From the NCBI GenBank assembly GCA_017514805.1, contig JAFWIP010000009.1:1-64000 (forward strand): a stretch of 64,000 bases of DNA, read 5' to 3'. This DNA comes from Candidatus Saccharimonadota bacterium (GTDB taxonomy: Bacteria > Patescibacteriota > Saccharimonadia > Saccharimonadales > Saccharimonadaceae). The first letter of the stretch is position 1. Each line of letters opens with the position of its first letter. This document shows, one piece after another, positions 46,788 through 55,800 of this stretch. The notes beneath the pieces were generated by a model. The model did no database searches. It was given only the letters and a program-made list of their open reading frames with translations, and was not told the DNA's origin. The position numbers were made by a program, and so were the translations under genes.

Positions 46788-46816
46788 TTGACGCGCGTTT
46801 TACCCCGTGCTACAAT
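46788..46816 (+). promoter_or_regulatory. Promoter TTGACG-N17-TACAAT of nusA
   Basis: Back-to-back with the previous promoter. The leader (46823-46905) contains GGCTCGAAAAGAGGCGG and TTTTTAAGCCCGCGCC and is long enough for a regulatory structure. Confidence 0.75.
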
Positions 46817-46905
46817 AATCACATACAGATACAGACCGGCTCGAAAAGAGGCGGTGTTTTTAAGCCCGCGCCCAAGAAGTAAATATGGCGCAGAAAGGAA
46901 TAAAA

Positions 46906-48027
46906 ATGAATTTAGACATCAAGCAAATGATCGCTATGGTCGATGTCGTCGCTGAAGAGAAGAATCTCCCTCGCGAAGTTATTATTGATGTGATTGAGCA
47001 GGCTATCGCTGCCGCTTGGCGCAAAGATAACGGCGAGAAAGACATGGATGTTCGCTGTGAGCTCGACCTTAATACTGGCGAAGCAAATGTATTTATCGCA
47101 CGCGAAGTCGTCGAAGACGATGTTGCCTATATCCCAGAAACCGAGATCCCAGTCTCCGAAGCTAAGGGCAAGAAGGTTGGCGACAAGGTTGAAGAAAAAG
47201 TTAAGGTTGAAGGCTTCGGCTATGTCGCTTCCCAGACCGCAAAGCAGGTTATCACTCAGCGCCTACGCGAAGCAGAACGCGATGCTGTCCTTACCCTCTT
47301 CGAAGATCGCGTCGGCGAAGTTCTTACTGGCACGATTGTCCGTGTCGAGCCACGCGTTGTTCGCATTGACCTTGGCAAAGCAACCGGTATTATGCCAAAG
47401 CAGGAACAGATTGAAGGCGAATATTATGCCGTCGGTTCCCGCATTAAGGTTTATATCAAAGAGATTGAGCGCAATGAGCGCGGTGCTCAGTTAATTCTTA
47501 GCCGCGGTTGCGCAGAATTTGTTGAATATCTCTTCCGTCAGGAAGTTCCAGAAATCGAAAACGGTTCAGTCGAAATTAAGGCTATCGCTCGCGAAGCTGG
47601 CCGTCGCACCAAGATCGCAGTCGCCGCCACAATGCCAGGTATCGACCCAGTTGGTACATTCGTAGGCGGCCGCGGTGTTCGCGTTCAGGCTGTCATGAAT
47701 GAAATCGGCGAACGCGAGAAGATTGATATCGTTAACTGGAGCGAAAACATCTCTGAGTATATTCGCGAGGCACTTAGCCCAGCTGAAATTCAGACCGTCG
47801 AAATCGAAGACAAGAAAGCAACTGTCTATGTCGCTAAGGATCAGCAGTCTATCGCGATTGGCCGCGTTGGCCAGAATGTCCGCCTAGCATCTAAGCTTAC
47901 CGGCTACGACATCGATGTCGAGGTCGCCAAGGCGCCAGAGAAAAAGAAGAAAAAGAACGTTGAGGATTCTCTTCTCTCCGCTCTCGACGAAGTTGAGGAC
48001 GAAGAGCCAGAAACTAGCGAAGAATAA
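46906..48027 (+). CDS. nusA: Transcription termination/antitermination factor NusA
   Basis: NusA binds RNA polymerase and nascent RNA. The N-terminal domain (IKQMIAMVDVVAEEKNLPREVIIDVIEQA) is followed by the S1 domain (VLTGTIVRVEPRVVRIDLGKATGIMPKQEQ) and two KH domains (GVRVQAVMNEIGEREKIDIVNW; SIAIGRVGQNVRLASKLTGYDIDV), then a short acidic tail. 373 aa, without extra C-terminal acidic repeats. Of two ATGs I take 46906, which has AGAAAGGA at 7 nt; 46885 has none. The usual rimP gene is not upstream. Confidence 0.95.
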   Translation: MNLDIKQMIAMVDVVAEEKNLPREVIIDVIEQAIAAAWRKDNGEKDMDVRCELDLNTGEANVFIAREVVEDDVAYIPETEIPVSEAKGKKVGDKVEEKVKVEGFGYVASQTAKQVITQRLREAERDAVLTLFEDRVGEVLTGTIVRVEPRVVRIDLGKATGIMPKQEQIEGEYYAVGSRIKVYIKEIERNERGAQLILSRGCAEFVEYLFRQEVPEIENGSVEIKAIAREAGRRTKIAVAATMPGIDPVGTFVGGRGVRVQAVMNEIGEREKIDIVNWSENISEYIREALSPAEIQTVEIEDKKATVYVAKDQQSIAIGRVGQNVRLASKLTGYDIDVEVAKAPEKKKKKNVEDSLLSALDEVEDEEPETSEE

Positions 48028-48036
48028 TACACAAAA

Positions 48037-48064
48037 AATAGCCTCGTCGATGAGGCTATTTTTT
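48037..48064. terminator. Bidirectional terminator after nusA
   Basis: AATAGCCTC-GTCGAT-GAGGCTATT followed by TTTT; overlaps the end of the next minus-strand gene. Confidence 0.88.
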
Positions 48065-48296
48065 ATTCTCCTTGAATTTCGCAATTATTCGCCGATTCCC
48101 CAAATACACCAGCTTTATTTAATGTATCCATGCCCTCTTTGTTTTCGCAGGCTTCTTTTGCGCTAGTTGACGGATTGCCGCCATCAATATGATCGAGGAC
48201 TATCTTGGCGCCTGCTGCGATTGCTAAAATTGCCGCAGCAGCACAAATAGCCATTAAGATACTATGGGCGCCATGTTCGTTTTTTTCTTCGTACAT
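48063..48296 (-). CDS. Small membrane protein (77 aa)
   Basis: One Ala/Ile-rich hydrophobic helix (about 14-35), a cytosolic acidic head MYEEKNEHGAHS and an exposed tail with two cysteines (KEACENKEG, ANNCEIQ) that could form a disulfide outside the membrane. No family recognised. It begins 23 nt after the DUF2130 gene; a TACAAT lies 8 nt before the ATG, so it may have its own near-leaderless promoter. Confidence 0.65.
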   Translation of the reverse strand: MYEEKNEHGAHSILMAICAAAAILAIAAGAKIVLDHIDGGNPSTSAKEACENKEGMDTLNKAGVFGESANNCEIQGE

Positions 48297-48319
48297 TACT
48301 ATTAATTGTAATATCGTGC

Positions 48320-49471
48320 TTATGCTTTTTCAAGCTCGTCGAATTTCTTTTTCATCGTCGGATTGCCGCGCGTGAGGCGTTTGATTGTAAGATTATCTAG
48401 TTTGCCTTCAGCGCTAGCGAGATGCTTGTCGGACAAAATAAGCGCATCGCGAGTTTTTTCGAGATCTTTGATTGCTTTGTTGATTTGCTCAATCGCCTCA
48501 ACATGCTTCTTACCAGCATTTTTCATTGTATTAAGCCAAGAATCTTTCCAATCATTCATATCTTTTTCGAAATTTGAGATATCAACGTCTTGATTCTTTA
48601 CGGCAATGAGCTCTTTTTTATACTTCATAGAATTAAGAGCGGCATTGCGCAAGAGCGTAATAATCGGGATAAAGAATTGCGGACGAACAACATACATCTT
48701 TTCGTATTTATATGAGACATCAACGATGCCAGTATTATATAGTTCACTATCAGCCTCGAGCATACTCACGAGAACAGCATATTCGCACTTCTTTTCGTTG
48801 CGATCCTTATCAAGTTCTTTAAAGAAATCTTCATTTTTATGCTTAGTTGCAGTGGTCTCGTTTTCATTCTTCATCTCGAACATAATCGAGATTATTTCAT
48901 TACCCTGCTCGTCGCACTCGCGGAAAATATAGTCACCTTTACTACCGGTACGCGCATCGTTATCCTTTTCGAAATAAGCACTCGGAAAGGCAGCCATACG
49001 AATCTGATTGAAACTATTCTGGCAATGCTGCTCGAGCGTTTCGCCGACCATCTTAGTACTAAGCTTCGCCTTCATATCTTTAAGACGTTCAATTTCTTCG
49101 TTCTTTACCTCAATAGCACCTTTGTATTTCTCGACTAGCGCAGTTTCGTTTGCCTTAGCTTCCGCCTCCTTCAGCTTGAGGTCGTTTTCGAGCTTATCGC
49201 GTTGCCTTTCAATTGGCGCAATCGCCTCAGCGATCGCGAGCTTCTTCTCGGTATCAGTATTTTTTAGCTCATTTTTAAGCTTTTCGATTTCAGCTTCGAG
49301 TTTTGCTGCGCTCAGTTTCTGATCGGTTACAGCCTGTTTCTTCGCCTCTTCAAGACGAGCATGAAGTTCGGCCTCGAATTCCGCTCCGCGAACTTGACTC
49401 AAAATATCCGCATAGCTCGAATCGTCAACCTTAAAAGTAGTCCCACACTTTGGGCATTTGATTTCTGACAT
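48320..49471 (-). CDS. DUF2130 protein with zinc-ribbon start and coiled coil
   Basis: 383 residues. It begins KCPKCGTTFKVDD (one CxxC), continues with a long coiled coil (about 25-130), then the DUF2130 core: MVGETLEQHCQNSF, YIFRECDEQGNEIISIMFEMKNE and KNEDFFKELDKDRNEKKCEYAVLVSMLE. DUF2130 proteins have a PD-(D/E)XK nuclease-like fold according to family descriptions; the Asp/Glu-x-Lys in FEMKNE fits that. Cellular role unknown. A TATAAT ends 6 nt before the ATG. Confidence 0.9.
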   Translation of the reverse strand: MSEIKCPKCGTTFKVDDSSYADILSQVRGAEFEAELHARLEEAKKQAVTDQKLSAAKLEAEIEKLKNELKNTDTEKKLAIAEAIAPIERQRDKLENDLKLKEAEAKANETALVEKYKGAIEVKNEEIERLKDMKAKLSTKMVGETLEQHCQNSFNQIRMAAFPSAYFEKDNDARTGSKGDYIFRECDEQGNEIISIMFEMKNENETTATKHKNEDFFKELDKDRNEKKCEYAVLVSMLEADSELYNTGIVDVSYKYEKMYVVRPQFFIPIITLLRNAALNSMKYKKELIAVKNQDVDISNFEKDMNDWKDSWLNTMKNAGKKHVEAIEQINKAIKDLEKTRDALILSDKHLASAEGKLDNLTIKRLTRGNPTMKKKFDELEKA

Positions 49472-49477
49472 ACTTTA

Positions 49478-49483
49478 ATTATA
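49478..49483 (-). promoter_or_regulatory. -10 (TATAAT) giving leaderless DUF2130 mRNA
   Basis: Ends 6 nt before the ATG, in the 22-bp gap after the surface-protein stop; position may be off by one. Confidence 0.6.
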
Positions 49484-49493
49484 GCGCAAACAG

Positions 49494-51359
49494 CTATTCG
49501 ATTACGAATGGAGAGTTCGTCTTGCCGTCGCCAGTAGTATAGCGAGTCCCCTCTTTGAGTGAGATTACCGGACGAAGAATACCGTTTTCGTATTGCTGAG
49601 AACTCAAACCTTGTCCGTATAGATAGTTAAAGAAGGCAAATTCGTCATTGTCGACATGATATGGACTCATTGTCCAAGTGCTTTGAGCATGCGCCGCAAC
49701 TAGATAACCGTCGTCGCTCGCCAAAGTTACGTCATCCGCCGTCAACGTGCCGATCGGATAATTATTGGCACCATTCCCAATAGTGCTACTTACCGTAAAG
49801 GCGTCTCTTTTATCAATACAGTCCACGCTCGGCTTATATGTCTCCTTGTTGCGCACATAGACGTTGTATTTCATTTTATACATATAGTCATAGTCACCAA
49901 GGCCGTCGCCAGCAAGAGTACGATCATTGCAATAAACCGTATCTTCAATCTGATTGCTGTAAGTAAGCAGTTTTCTTTCATACCACTCCTCAAAGGCCGT
50001 CTTTGCTTCAGAGGCTACATCATTAGCATGCATCGCATCGTCGTATTTCTGGCCGTTTTCGAGTATATAGCGATGGATATAAATATTGTAATCGAGGTTA
50101 TAAGCTACTCTACTGCAAGTCGTACTTACTTGGTCTTCACAATAATAACGATGGGTGTTAATTATACTGTCTGGAGTCACTTGTGATGCGTAAATCGTGT
50201 ACGGATCAACGAGGGTATAGTTCGTGCCATCCCAAGTCACGTCTGTGCCCATCGTACGATCCGGCTCTAATGATGGCGCCTGCTCTAGCGGATGATACAT
50301 GTAGCCGCCCACATGAGGAGCATAATGGCCGCCAAGATTATTTACGGTACCAGACGAGTAGATACGATACCAGCTGCCAGTTGGGCCGGTTAATGCAGGT
50401 GGCATATAAGATGTCGCGCTGTCGCTAAAATCAGGGCAAATCGTTTCGCCATTAATATTATATGATTGGCCATTATAGACAAGCTTCACGCCACCAGTAC
50501 CTGTCGTCTGTAGTGCGCGCCAACAATAGCCGGCAAATAAGACGTGGTTATCAACCGTGCCTCCACGATAATAATAGACTGGATAATTATCGTTAGCATG
50601 AGCCGCCAAGGTATTAACACCGAGGCCGTTCGACTCTGTACCACTTTCACTAAAGTCAATGTTCGTATCGAGACCATTCGTTAGGCAGGCGATAGTATCA
50701 TAAAGTACTTTATCGCTACAATCTGCAATATGCTGTGGAGGAGGAAATGGAATGTCTTTTATTTCAAAAATCACATAGACATGATATTCGGAATCGGAAT
50801 AATTAGATTGGGTATTCTGAGCGACATGACCATCTTGACTATAGGTCATTTCGCCGGCCAAGTTAGCATCACAGTTGAATTTGGCAGACTTTAGAAGCGA
50901 TTCGGTCGTAGCGCCAGGAGCGAGCGGATCATTGTAGTAATAGTAGCCATCAGCAGCAAGCGTCCACTTATCTTCATTCTGGAGGTTATAGAAAGCGTAT
51001 TTATGAGTGCCAGAACCATCAGTCCAGGTCATCGGAAGGTCGGAAGTTTCATGGTCAGTTTGTTGGCTGTTTTGTACGCGCCAGTAGTCAACGATCTTTG
51101 TTCTTACGTAGCGAGGAGTGTCGTTTTTATTCTTCACGACTGCAGTTTTTGGATACTCTTCACATGGTTGCCAATGGTCAACTGGTGGAACAACATCGAC
51201 TGCCTCAATTTCGTCACCCTTGAGATTAAATTTATTATTAAAGACTGCAACCGTTTGGTTGTACGCAATTGTGCCACCAACTGCGAGAACTGCCAAACCT
51301 ACACCAGCAATAGCGAGTTTTCGCTTATTGCTTAGCGAAGTATTTTTGAAACGCTTCAT
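49494..51359 (-). CDS. Surface protein, TasA-like N-terminus plus Firmicute-type C-terminal domain (621 aa)
   Basis: One N-terminal helix (AIAGVGLAVLAVGGTIAYNQT, in part) with SipW-type GGTIAY and FNNKF, the shared WQPCEEYPKTAVVKN block, and DGYYYYNDPLAPGATTESL. The second half has HVLFAGYCWRALQTTGTGGVKLVYNG, then LTADDVTLAS, WTMSPYHVDNDE and ILRPVISLKEGT...GDG...SPFVI, a domain seen in many Firmicute surface proteins. Many cysteines (about 15) suggest disulfides. It is a paralogue of the 51443 gene; the first 210 residues are nearly identical. Consensus promoter, leader of about 40 nt. Confidence 0.88.
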   Translation of the reverse strand: MKRFKNTSLSNKRKLAIAGVGLAVLAVGGTIAYNQTVAVFNNKFNLKGDEIEAVDVVPPVDHWQPCEEYPKTAVVKNKNDTPRYVRTKIVDYWRVQNSQQTDHETSDLPMTWTDGSGTHKYAFYNLQNEDKWTLAADGYYYYNDPLAPGATTESLLKSAKFNCDANLAGEMTYSQDGHVAQNTQSNYSDSEYHVYVIFEIKDIPFPPPQHIADCSDKVLYDTIACLTNGLDTNIDFSESGTESNGLGVNTLAAHANDNYPVYYYRGGTVDNHVLFAGYCWRALQTTGTGGVKLVYNGQSYNINGETICPDFSDSATSYMPPALTGPTGSWYRIYSSGTVNNLGGHYAPHVGGYMYHPLEQAPSLEPDRTMGTDVTWDGTNYTLVDPYTIYASQVTPDSIINTHRYYCEDQVSTTCSRVAYNLDYNIYIHRYILENGQKYDDAMHANDVASEAKTAFEEWYERKLLTYSNQIEDTVYCNDRTLAGDGLGDYDYMYKMKYNVYVRNKETYKPSVDCIDKRDAFTVSSTIGNGANNYPIGTLTADDVTLASDDGYLVAAHAQSTWTMSPYHVDNDEFAFFNYLYGQGLSSQQYENGILRPVISLKEGTRYTTGDGKTNSPFVIE

Positions 51360-51404
51360 TTTGACCTTTTGACCTGTTTATTTTTACGTAAATAGCTTAA
51401 GCTT

Positions 51405-51433
51405 ATTATAGTTTAAGCAGTGCGTTTTGTCAA
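51405..51433 (-). promoter_or_regulatory. Promoter TTGACA-N17-TATAAT of the 49494 gene
   Basis: Perfect hexamers and spacing, followed by AAGC; twin of the promoter at 53408-53436. Confidence 0.9.
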
Positions 51434-51442
51434 TGCTAACCA

Positions 51443-53362
51443 CTATTGGCCAATAACATACGGCGTAGCCAAGGTACCATCGCCTGAGGAGAAAGTTGTG
51501 CCTTCCTTTAGCGAGATAACTGGTTGGATGCGGCCAACGTTGTTCGTTGAGGTTGTAGTAGATTTCGGAAATAGGTAAGAACAGTATGAGAGCTCGTCAT
51601 AAACGAATTGCGATGGGCTCATAGTCCAAGTACAGCCTCTAGTATTAACCTTTACATATAGCCAAGTCTTCTCGCCAGAGCCGCCGTCTTTCTGCATGCC
51701 AGCCAAGGTTGCTTCATCGGCCGTGATCATACCGATTGGGTAAGTCAATGCGCCATTGCCATTCGCTGAGCTCGTCGTGAAAGCATCACGATTATCCACG
51801 CAATCAACTGATGGACCGAATTTGTCCGCCTTTGCCGCCGTATAGTTATTGCGATAATAGACATCGAAGTACATGTGTGGGTTATAGTAATCGTCCGAGT
51901 AGAAGTAATCAAGGTCATAACTTCTATCATTACAGAATTGCGTATCTTCGAGTTGGCTCTGGTAGCTCAAGAGATTACTCTCAAACCAGCCATCTAGATA
52001 ATCCTTAGCATCTGATGCAATATTGTTTTCATGTGCATAATCTTCATAGCGCTTGCCATCTCTTAATATATACCAGCGGTGAGCGCCATTATCATAGGAC
52101 AGAGAGAACACAACTTCACTACAGTGCGAGCTTTCGAAGTCTGGACAATAGAAGCGATACATTTCATATCCCGTACCACCGAGCGTAGTCACAGTGCGCA
52201 TGATCGTATCTTGTAGAACATACTCACTACCATTCCACTCGGCATTTTTACCAACTGGGAATTCACCATAATGAGTATTGTTGTTCAGCTTATCAAGATC
52301 AGTATGCATGAAGCCGCCTAAGTGCGGGGCATATTGACCGCCAGTTGTATCCGTATGCGCATTAGTATAGTTGTTATATAACAGATCAAAGCCACTGTCC
52401 GGAATGAATGGCGGCATACCATTTGCGACATTAACGAAGTCGACACACATGCCGTAGTTCAAAACGCCGTTATAGACGAGCTTTACGCCACCGGTACCGG
52501 TAGTGCGCATCGCACGCCAACATTTATCGGCGAAGATAACATAGTTGTTTTCGATGTCGCCGCGATAGTAATATACTGGGTAGCTATCATTTTGATGAGC
52601 AGACAAAGTATTTACGCCGTTACCATTGCCGACAGCCGACGAAACATTACCGCGGAAGTCGACATTATCGTCTGGACCATTCGTCTGACAGGCAATTGCA
52701 TCGTACAGAATATTACTATTACAATCTACAGTATGTCCTGGAGGTGGGAACGGAACATCGCTCGTCTCAAAGATCACATAGATATGATACTCGGAATCGG
52801 AATAATTAGATTGGGTATTCTGAGCGACATGACCATCTTGACTATAGGTCATTTCGCCGGCCAAGTTAACGTCACAGTTGAATTCGGCAGACTTTAGAAG
52901 CGATTCGGTCGTAGCACCGCCAGCGAGTGGCTGGTAATAGTAATAGTAACCGTCACTCTCAAGACTCCATTTGTCGTCATTCTGGGTGTTATAAAAGGCA
53001 TATTTATGTGTACCAGTTCCATCGGTCCAGGTCATCGGAAGGTCGGAAGTTTCATGGTCAGTTTGCGCACTATTCTTAACACGCCAGTAATCATTAATCT
53101 TCATGCGAACATAGCGCGGAGTATCATTCTCGTTCTTTACGACTGCAGTTTTTGGATACTCTTCACATGGTTGCCAATCGTCAACAGGCGGAACAATATC
53201 AATTGCTTTAATGTTGTCGCCGACTAGATTAAATTTATTATTAAAGACTGCAACCGTTTGGTTGTACGCAATTGTGCCACCAACCGCAAGAATCACAGCG
53301 CTAACACCAGCAATAGCGAGAGCACGCTTCTTCTTTAGCGACATGGATTCGAAACGCTTCAT
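51443..53362 (-). CDS. Surface protein, paralogue of the 49494 product (639 aa)
   Basis: Same layout: N-terminal helix with GGTIAYNQTVAVFNNKFNL, WQPCEEYPKTAVVKNENDT block, DGYYYYYQPLAGGATTESL, then ENNYVIFADKCWRAMRTTGTGG, LTYPIGMITADEATLAG, CTWTMSPSQFVYDEL and IQPVISLKEGTTFSSGDGT...PYVI at the end. The N-terminal third is nearly identical to the neighbour while the middle differs strongly, as in antigen- or ligand-variable families. About 16 cysteines. Probably secreted and surface bound by its uncleaved or SipW-type-processed start. No sorting motif at the C-terminus. Confidence 0.88.
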   Translation of the reverse strand: MKRFESMSLKKKRALAIAGVSAVILAVGGTIAYNQTVAVFNNKFNLVGDNIKAIDIVPPVDDWQPCEEYPKTAVVKNENDTPRYVRMKINDYWRVKNSAQTDHETSDLPMTWTDGTGTHKYAFYNTQNDDKWSLESDGYYYYYQPLAGGATTESLLKSAEFNCDVNLAGEMTYSQDGHVAQNTQSNYSDSEYHIYVIFETSDVPFPPPGHTVDCNSNILYDAIACQTNGPDDNVDFRGNVSSAVGNGNGVNTLSAHQNDSYPVYYYRGDIENNYVIFADKCWRAMRTTGTGGVKLVYNGVLNYGMCVDFVNVANGMPPFIPDSGFDLLYNNYTNAHTDTTGGQYAPHLGGFMHTDLDKLNNNTHYGEFPVGKNAEWNGSEYVLQDTIMRTVTTLGGTGYEMYRFYCPDFESSHCSEVVFSLSYDNGAHRWYILRDGKRYEDYAHENNIASDAKDYLDGWFESNLLSYQSQLEDTQFCNDRSYDLDYFYSDDYYNPHMYFDVYYRNNYTAAKADKFGPSVDCVDNRDAFTTSSANGNGALTYPIGMITADEATLAGMQKDGGSGEKTWLYVKVNTRGCTWTMSPSQFVYDELSYCSYLFPKSTTTSTNNVGRIQPVISLKEGTTFSSGDGTLATPYVIGQ

Positions 53363-53407
53363 TTTTGACTTTGTTTGACCTATTTATTTTGCAAAATTGT
53401 TATGCTT

Positions 53408-53436
53408 ATTATAATTTCCTTATGCCCGGTTGTCAA
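53408..53436 (-). promoter_or_regulatory. Promoter TTGACA-N17-TATAAT of the 51443 gene
   Basis: Perfect consensus; the transcript would begin near AAGCAT and have a leader of about 40 nt. Confidence 0.9.
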
Positions 53437-53440
53437 GAGA

Positions 53441-53466
53441 TAAAAACAGCCGCAGGAGGCGGCTGT
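53441..53466 (-). terminator. Terminator after the LysM-CHAP gene
   Basis: ACAGCCGC-CTCCT-GCGGCTGT followed by TTTTTA; insulates the surface-protein promoter 5 bp away. Confidence 0.9.
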
Positions 53467-53470
53467 TTAA

Positions 53471-54667
53471 CTAGCGTCCGTAAATATAATTAAACTTAAC
53501 GGCATTAGACCAATCAATAGTCGACTGATAAACGATGTTTAGCTTGCCGTTCGGGCCAGCGTAGTTCATTTCCTGGATTGTAATATTTACGCCTGGATTA
53601 ACACCGACGACGACACCAACGTGGCCGTAACCGCTCGTAGCAGTCTGGACAACCGCACCGTAAGCAGGCTCCTTGCCGACTGGGAAGCCGCGCGCAGCGA
53701 GAGTGGTATTCCAGCTGCGTGCATTGCCGAGCGTACCAGTTGGGAGCCAGTAGTTAGACGGCATATTTGCGCGACGCCAGTACCAAGCGAACCAAGTACA
53801 GTTACCGAATGCGCCTGGGTTATTCCAGCTCTTTGTTGCGTAATACATATCCTTCCAATAAGCATAGCTCTGAACCATAAAGAGATTATGGCGCATGCCA
53901 GAGTCTGTAACATATGAGTAAGAATAACCGCCGCCGCGACGAGTGTTGTTGCCGCCGCCAGTATTTGTGCTTGGTTTTGGTTTTGGTGCGACATATTCTG
54001 GACGCTCAGTCTCCGGCAGTTCGCCGCCAGGTAGCAAGAGTACCATGCCCTCGCGAATCTCAGTATTCTCAAGGTCGTTACGTGCAATTATTTCGTCATG
54101 ATCAGACTTGTACTTCTCGGCGATACCGTAGTAGTTGTCACCATTCTTTACAATATATACAATACCTGGAACACTAGGTATCAATAGCTTCTGACCAACA
54201 GTTAGTTCTTCGGTCTTCATACCGTTACTCCAGCGTACCTGGTCCTTCGTAACGCCAGTGAGCTTGTATTTCTTTAGGATAGAATCGATGTTTTCGCCCT
54301 GTTCGACCGTATGCGTGATAACGCCACGGCTAAGGTTAGAGGTATCGATAATACTTGGTTTAACAATCACCGTGCCAGACGTGCTAGTCGTACCGGTACT
54401 CTCATAAATCGCATTAACCGTAACATAGTTTTCAGCGATAGTCGCAGCCGATGGCAAAGTGACCGTATTGGCAATATCGGCAACCGTATAAGTCTCAGAA
54501 ATCTGATCAGCAGTCACAGAAAAGCTGGCGTCATTAAAGACGGCTGCAATTGGTGCCTTGATGCCCTGATTGTTATTCTGCGAGCCGATATACATTAGCG
54601 CAAAAGCAATCAAAAACGCTGCTAAATAAGGTAATATTTTTGTCAATAATAGTTGAAATCTTTTCAT
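53471..54667 (-). CDS. LysM-CHAP peptidoglycan hydrolase
   Basis: 398 residues: N-terminal membrane helix (about 10-27), a Thr/Ser-rich stalk, two LysM domains (HTVEQGENIDSILKKYKLTG at 118 onward; YIVKNGDNYYGIAEKYKSD at 170 onward), a Pro/Gly-rich linker (about 225-250) and a CHAP domain with Cys in FGNCTWFAWYW and His in GYGHVGVVVGV. LysM binds the glycan and CHAP cuts peptides. It lies downstream of mltG and may serve division or septum cleavage. A TGCTATAAT stands 50 nt upstream; the leader contains an ATAGGC/GCCTAT hairpin and no clear ribosome site. Confidence 0.94.
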   Translation of the reverse strand: MKRFQLLLTKILPYLAAFLIAFALMYIGSQNNNQGIKAPIAAVFNDASFSVTADQISETYTVADIANTVTLPSAATIAENYVTVNAIYESTGTTSTSGTVIVKPSIIDTSNLSRGVITHTVEQGENIDSILKKYKLTGVTKDQVRWSNGMKTEELTVGQKLLIPSVPGIVYIVKNGDNYYGIAEKYKSDHDEIIARNDLENTEIREGMVLLLPGGELPETERPEYVAPKPKPSTNTGGGNNTRRGGGYSYSYVTDSGMRHNLFMVQSYAYWKDMYYATKSWNNPGAFGNCTWFAWYWRRANMPSNYWLPTGTLGNARSWNTTLAARGFPVGKEPAYGAVVQTATSGYGHVGVVVGVNPGVNITIQEMNYAGPNGKLNIVYQSTIDWSNAVKFNYIYGR

Positions 54668-54716
54668 AGATAGAGTGTTAATAGGCGCCCATTTTTAAGC
54701 CTATCCCCGCATAACC

Positions 54717-54725
54717 ATTATAGCA
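54717..54725 (-). promoter_or_regulatory. Extended -10 (TGCTATAAT) of the LysM-CHAP gene
   Basis: Lies just after mltG; leader of about 44 nt with an ATAGGC/GCCTAT stem-loop. Confidence 0.6.
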
Positions 54726-54729
54726 TAAT

Positions 54730-55800
54730 TTAGAGGATCTTGCAGAGCTCCTTGCAGTACAAGCGAGCGTTTTCATTATGCTGCGCTTCGGTAGTCGCAT
54801 AGTACATGTTACCGTCGTCGCCAGTAAGGAAATAGAGATCTTGCGTGTCAGTAGGGTCGGCGACAGACTTGAGCGCATTGCGTCCCGGCGAAGATATCGG
54901 CGTTGGCGGCAAACCAACGCAGCGACGCGAATTCCATGGGCAATCAATCGAAGTAAGGTAGGACATGTCGCCTTTATCGCGATACGGATTAATCTGGTCT
55001 GCGCGATAAGCGATAATAGCATCGGAACCAAGCGCAATGCCGCGTGCGTAACGAGTTAAGAATACCTGTGCGACATGGCGTTGCTCTTCATATTTTGCCG
55101 GAGCCTCACGCTGAACTACCGAAGCGAGCGTAACGCCTTGGTGTAATGTTAGTCCGCGCGCTTGATATTTTGCGACTAGATCTTCTTCTTTTACGACCTT
55201 CAGCATCTGGTCAAAGAGCGCTTTAAGAATATCCTCGACTTTCGAGTCGGCATAAAATTCGTAAGTATCACCCCAAATATAGCCCTCAAGCGAGGCGTCG
55301 TTCGGCTTTGTTTTGAGTAGTTCGTGATTATATTGCTTTCCTAGCGCTTCGTCAACTTCGGTCTCAGCAAATCCAGCATCAATCAGCTTCTTACGGGTAG
55401 CGCGAATCGTTTCGCCAGGGAGAAAAGTAATCGTAACCGTGCGCGCAACGATGCCAGTATTAAGCGACTTTACGATTTGCTCGACAGACATATTCTTGCT
55501 GAAATAATATTCGCCAGGAAGAAGATTCTTATTGTCGGCCTGAATCGTCAAATAAATGCGAAACGCAAAGGCAGATTTAATGAGACCAGCTTGCTCGAGT
55601 TTGTCGGCAATCTGCGAAGCGCCTTCGCCCTGAGCGACGACAAACTTCTGCGACTCACATTCTTTGGTTGTGCATTTGACGTCATAAATTGCAGTAATAT
55701 TTGATTGATACCAAATTACCGCGCCGGCGCCGGCAATAATTAATAACAAAACGACAATCGCAGCAATATAGCCAATGCGCTTCAAAATACGTTTCTTCAT
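54730..55800 (-). CDS. mltG: Endolytic murein transglycosylase MltG
   Basis: MltG cuts growing glycan strands and sets their length. One N-terminal helix (about 10-31) anchors the YceG domain: an LysM-like part (FVVAQGEGASQIADKLEQAGLI) and the catalytic part with ASVVQREA (active Glu), FLTRYARGIALGSDA, and the conserved PISSPGRNALKSVADP end. 356 aa is normal. It overlaps the ruvX stop, as mltG often sits next to ruvX/yqgF in bacteria. Confidence 0.95.
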   Translation of the reverse strand: MKKRILKRIGYIAAIVVLLLIIAGAGAVIWYQSNITAIYDVKCTTKECESQKFVVAQGEGASQIADKLEQAGLIKSAFAFRIYLTIQADNKNLLPGEYYFSKNMSVEQIVKSLNTGIVARTVTITFLPGETIRATRKKLIDAGFAETEVDEALGKQYNHELLKTKPNDASLEGYIWGDTYEFYADSKVEDILKALFDQMLKVVKEEDLVAKYQARGLTLHQGVTLASVVQREAPAKYEEQRHVAQVFLTRYARGIALGSDAIIAYRADQINPYRDKGDMSYLTSIDCPWNSRRCVGLPPTPISSPGRNALKSVADPTDTQDLYFLTGDDGNMYYATTEAQHNENARLYCKELCKIL

